A DNA stretch of 21,535 nucleotides. It comes from Planctomycetota bacterium (GTDB lineage: Bacteria; Planctomycetota; UBA11346). Each line of letters starts with the position of its first letter. Position 1 is the first letter of the stretch. Where the stretch lies: NCBI GenBank assembly GCA_947470885.1, contig CANIXE010000009.1, positions 1 to 21,535 of the forward strand, in the 5' to 3' direction. The notes under the pieces were generated by a model. That model did no database searches, was not told the origin of the DNA, and saw only the letters and a list, made by a program, of their open reading frames with translations. Shown in pieces: positions 19,895-21,535 of the stretch. Both the position numbers and the translations under genes were made by a program.

Positions 19895-21535
19895 GTGATC
19901 GAACTCCCCATCGATGCTGCCCTGCCCACCATCCTCGCCGCCCTCCGGGGCCCCGGGGCCGCCGTGGTCATCGCCGCCCCGGGTTCCGGCAAAAGCACCC
20001 GGGTGCCCCCCGCCTGGGCCCGGGAGACCACCGGCCAGGTTTACCTGCTCCAACCCCGGCGGATCGCCGCGAAAAGTCTGGCCCGGCGCATCGCCCAAGA
20101 ACAAGGCTGGCAACTGGGCCAGGAAGTCGGCTACCGCGTGCGCTTCGAAAAAGTCGGCGGCGCCAAGACAAAACTGTGGGTGATGACCGAGGGCTCCCTG
20201 ACCCGGCAGCTGGCCGCCGATCCCTACCTGGACGGCGTGGACGCCGTGATTCTCGACGAATTCCACGAACGCAGCCTGCACACCGACCTGAGCATTGGCT
20301 ACCTGGCGGAACTGCGCCGGACCCTGCGCCCGGACCTCCGCCTGCTGGTGATGTCGGCGACCCTGGACGCCGGGCCGGTGTCGACGTTCTTAGGGAACTG
20401 CCCGGTGATCGACGCCCCGGGCCGGACCTTCCCGGTGACCACCCGCCACCGCCCCCTGATGCCGGACCGCCGCCTGGAAGAACAGGTGGCCGACACCGTG
20501 GCCGAAGAAGCCGCCCGGGAGGACGCCGGGGACATCCTGGTGTTCCTGCCGGGCACCGGGGAAATCCGCCAGTGCCAGCGGGCGGTGGAGGCCCTGGGTC
20601 TGGACCGGGAGATCCTGCCCCTCCACGGCAGCCTGCCCCCGGACGAGCAGGATCGGGCGTTGGCCCCGGCTTCCCGACCGAAAGTCGTGCTGTCCACGAA
20701 TGTCGCGGAAACCTCGGTGACGATCCCGGGGATCCGCACGGTGATCGACACCGGCACCGCCCGGGTGAACCGCCACAATCCCACTACCGGCCTCGATGAA
20801 TTGCGCCTGGAGCCAGTCAGTCGCGCCAGCCTGACCCAGCGGGCAGGCCGGGCCGGGCGCACGGCGCCAGGACGCTGCGTGCGCCTGGCCTCGCCCCTGA
20901 TCGATGCCCAGCGCCCCGCCGCCACGGAACCCGAAGTCCAGCGCGTGGATCTGGCGGGGACGATCCTGGCCCTGAAGGCCTGGGACTACGCGGACACCCG
21001 GCGTTTCCCGTGGTTCGAAGCCCCGGGGGAACAGCGCCTGGAGGCCGCCGAGGACCTCCTGGCCATGCTCGCGGCCACGGTGGACAGCCACGGGCCGCTG
21101 ACTGCTCTGGGTAAACGCTTGGCGGAACTGCCGGTGCATCCCCGGCTGGGCCGGTTGCTGACGGATGCCACCGCCGCCCGGGAACCCGCCCTGGGGGCGA
21201 CCCTGGCCGCGTTGGTGGGGGAACGGGATGTGCGGATGCGCGCCCGCCGGGGCGACACCACTCCGGCGAAATCCGTGGAAGTCGCCGACGCCATCGATCG
21301 CCTGGCCTGCCTGGACGAAGCGGAACGCGCCAACTTCCACTTCGGCCTGCGGGACCGGGGCATCGACCCCATGGCCGCCCGGGAAGCCAGCAAGGTCCGG
21401 GACGATTTGCTGAACATGCTCGGCCAGAAAAATCGCCGCTGTTCCCCGGAAGCCTATGCCCTGATCCCCCGCCTGCTGTTGGCGGCCTATCCCGATCGCG
21501 TGGTGAAACGCGCCCAACCCGACGGCAACCGAGGC
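19895..21535 (+). CDS. hrpB: ATP-dependent RNA helicase HrpB, N-terminal 547 codons (cut by window end)
   Basis: DExH-box helicase of the HrpB family. Seen: motif I APGSGKST (28-35), QPRRIAAKSLARR (53-65), TEGSLTRQL (98-106), motif II DEFHERS (121-127, the HrpB variant of DEAH), motif III MSATLD, motif V ETSVTIPGI and motif VI QRAGRAGR. These are followed by the helicase-associated region. E. coli HrpB is 809 residues, so about a third is missing. The start is the GTG at 19895: an in-frame TGA at 19883-19885 excludes anything upstream, and the ELPIDAALPTIL start fits the family. The ATG at 19882 is in another frame. Divergent from aroG across 67 bases. Its cellular role in most bacteria is poorly known. 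Confidence 0.94.
   Translation, partial: MIELPIDAALPTILAALRGPGAAVVIAAPGSGKSTRVPPAWARETTGQVYLLQPRRIAAKSLARRIAQEQGWQLGQEVGYRVRFEKVGGAKTKLWVMTEGSLTRQLAADPYLDGVDAVILDEFHERSLHTDLSIGYLAELRRTLRPDLRLLVMSATLDAGPVSTFLGNCPVIDAPGRTFPVTTRHRPLMPDRRLEEQVADTVAEEAAREDAGDILVFLPGTGEIRQCQRAVEALGLDREILPLHGSLPPDEQDRALAPASRPKVVLSTNVAETSVTIPGIRTVIDTGTARVNRHNPTTGLDELRLEPVSRASLTQRAGRAGRTAPGRCVRLASPLIDAQRPAATEPEVQRVDLAGTILALKAWDYADTRRFPWFEAPGEQRLEAAEDLLAMLAATVDSHGPLTALGKRLAELPVHPRLGRLLTDATAAREPALGATLAALVGERDVRMRARRGDTTPAKSVEVADAIDRLACLDEAERANFHFGLRDRGIDPMAAREASKVRDDLLNMLGQKNRRCSPEAYALIPRLLLAAYPDRVVKRAQPDGNRG

Noticed and set aside
19858..20799. Plus-strand frame starting near the ATG at 19882
   Set aside because: It is out of frame with the clear HrpB helicase motifs and is Pro/Arg/Gly-rich like other shadow frames.

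Overview
The window is about 21.5 kb of very GC-rich, tightly packed bacterial chromosome. Neighbouring genes in the same direction usually touch or overlap by 4 to 10 bases (ATGA or GTGA junctions), and intergenic space is short. No phage, transposase, integrase, CRISPR or tRNA was seen. I cannot name the organism. A eukaryotic-type HisA, an Uma2-family protein, the P. stutzeri-type rhamnose isomerase and GC-palindromic repeats with the core CGGGAGCGCCGGC are together compatible with the Planctomycetota/Verrucomicrobiota (PVC) side of the tree. That is inference only.

Layout. (1) 1-3323: L-rhamnose catabolism. rhaI, a class II aldolase and rhaB (cut by the window start) run leftward, with a divergent AraC-type regulator. 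Together they would convert L-rhamnose to L-rhamnulose, L-rhamnulose 1-phosphate, then DHAP and L-lactaldehyde. (2) 3363-10627: a leftward five-gene operon encoding a MoxR AAA+ ATPase, a DUF58 protein, a membrane transglutaminase-like protein, a second AAA+ ATPase with a TPR-like N-terminus, and a TPR membrane protein. A possible 36-40 codon reading frame lies between the third and fourth genes. This is the best candidate for an incompletely described system in the window. (3) 10827-12207: dps, palindromic repeats, and the RNase P RNA gene rnpB on the minus strand with its own terminator. (4) 12208-13679: an Uma2-family protein translationally coupled to a membrane-anchored GH18-like protein. 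(5) 13684-15998: family 4 uracil-DNA glycosylase coupled to an ABC-2-type permease, with a divergent membrane protein. (6) 15999-18480: rpiB, a HEAT-like helical protein and a eukaryotic-type hisA, all overlapping and leftward. (7) 18520-18755: three and a half 57-bp tandem repeats and an inverted copy. (8) 18766-21535: aroG (DAHP synthase), and divergently hrpB, which is cut by the window end.

Two repeat families are visible. One has the core CGGGAGCGCCGGC followed by a short hairpin (near 11.4 kb and 18.5-18.75 kb). The other has the 19-base core CGTCCGGTCGTCCGGTCGT followed by an AAACCAAG tail (3.33 kb, and as an inverted pair near 12.05 kb). Both lie only in intergenic DNA.
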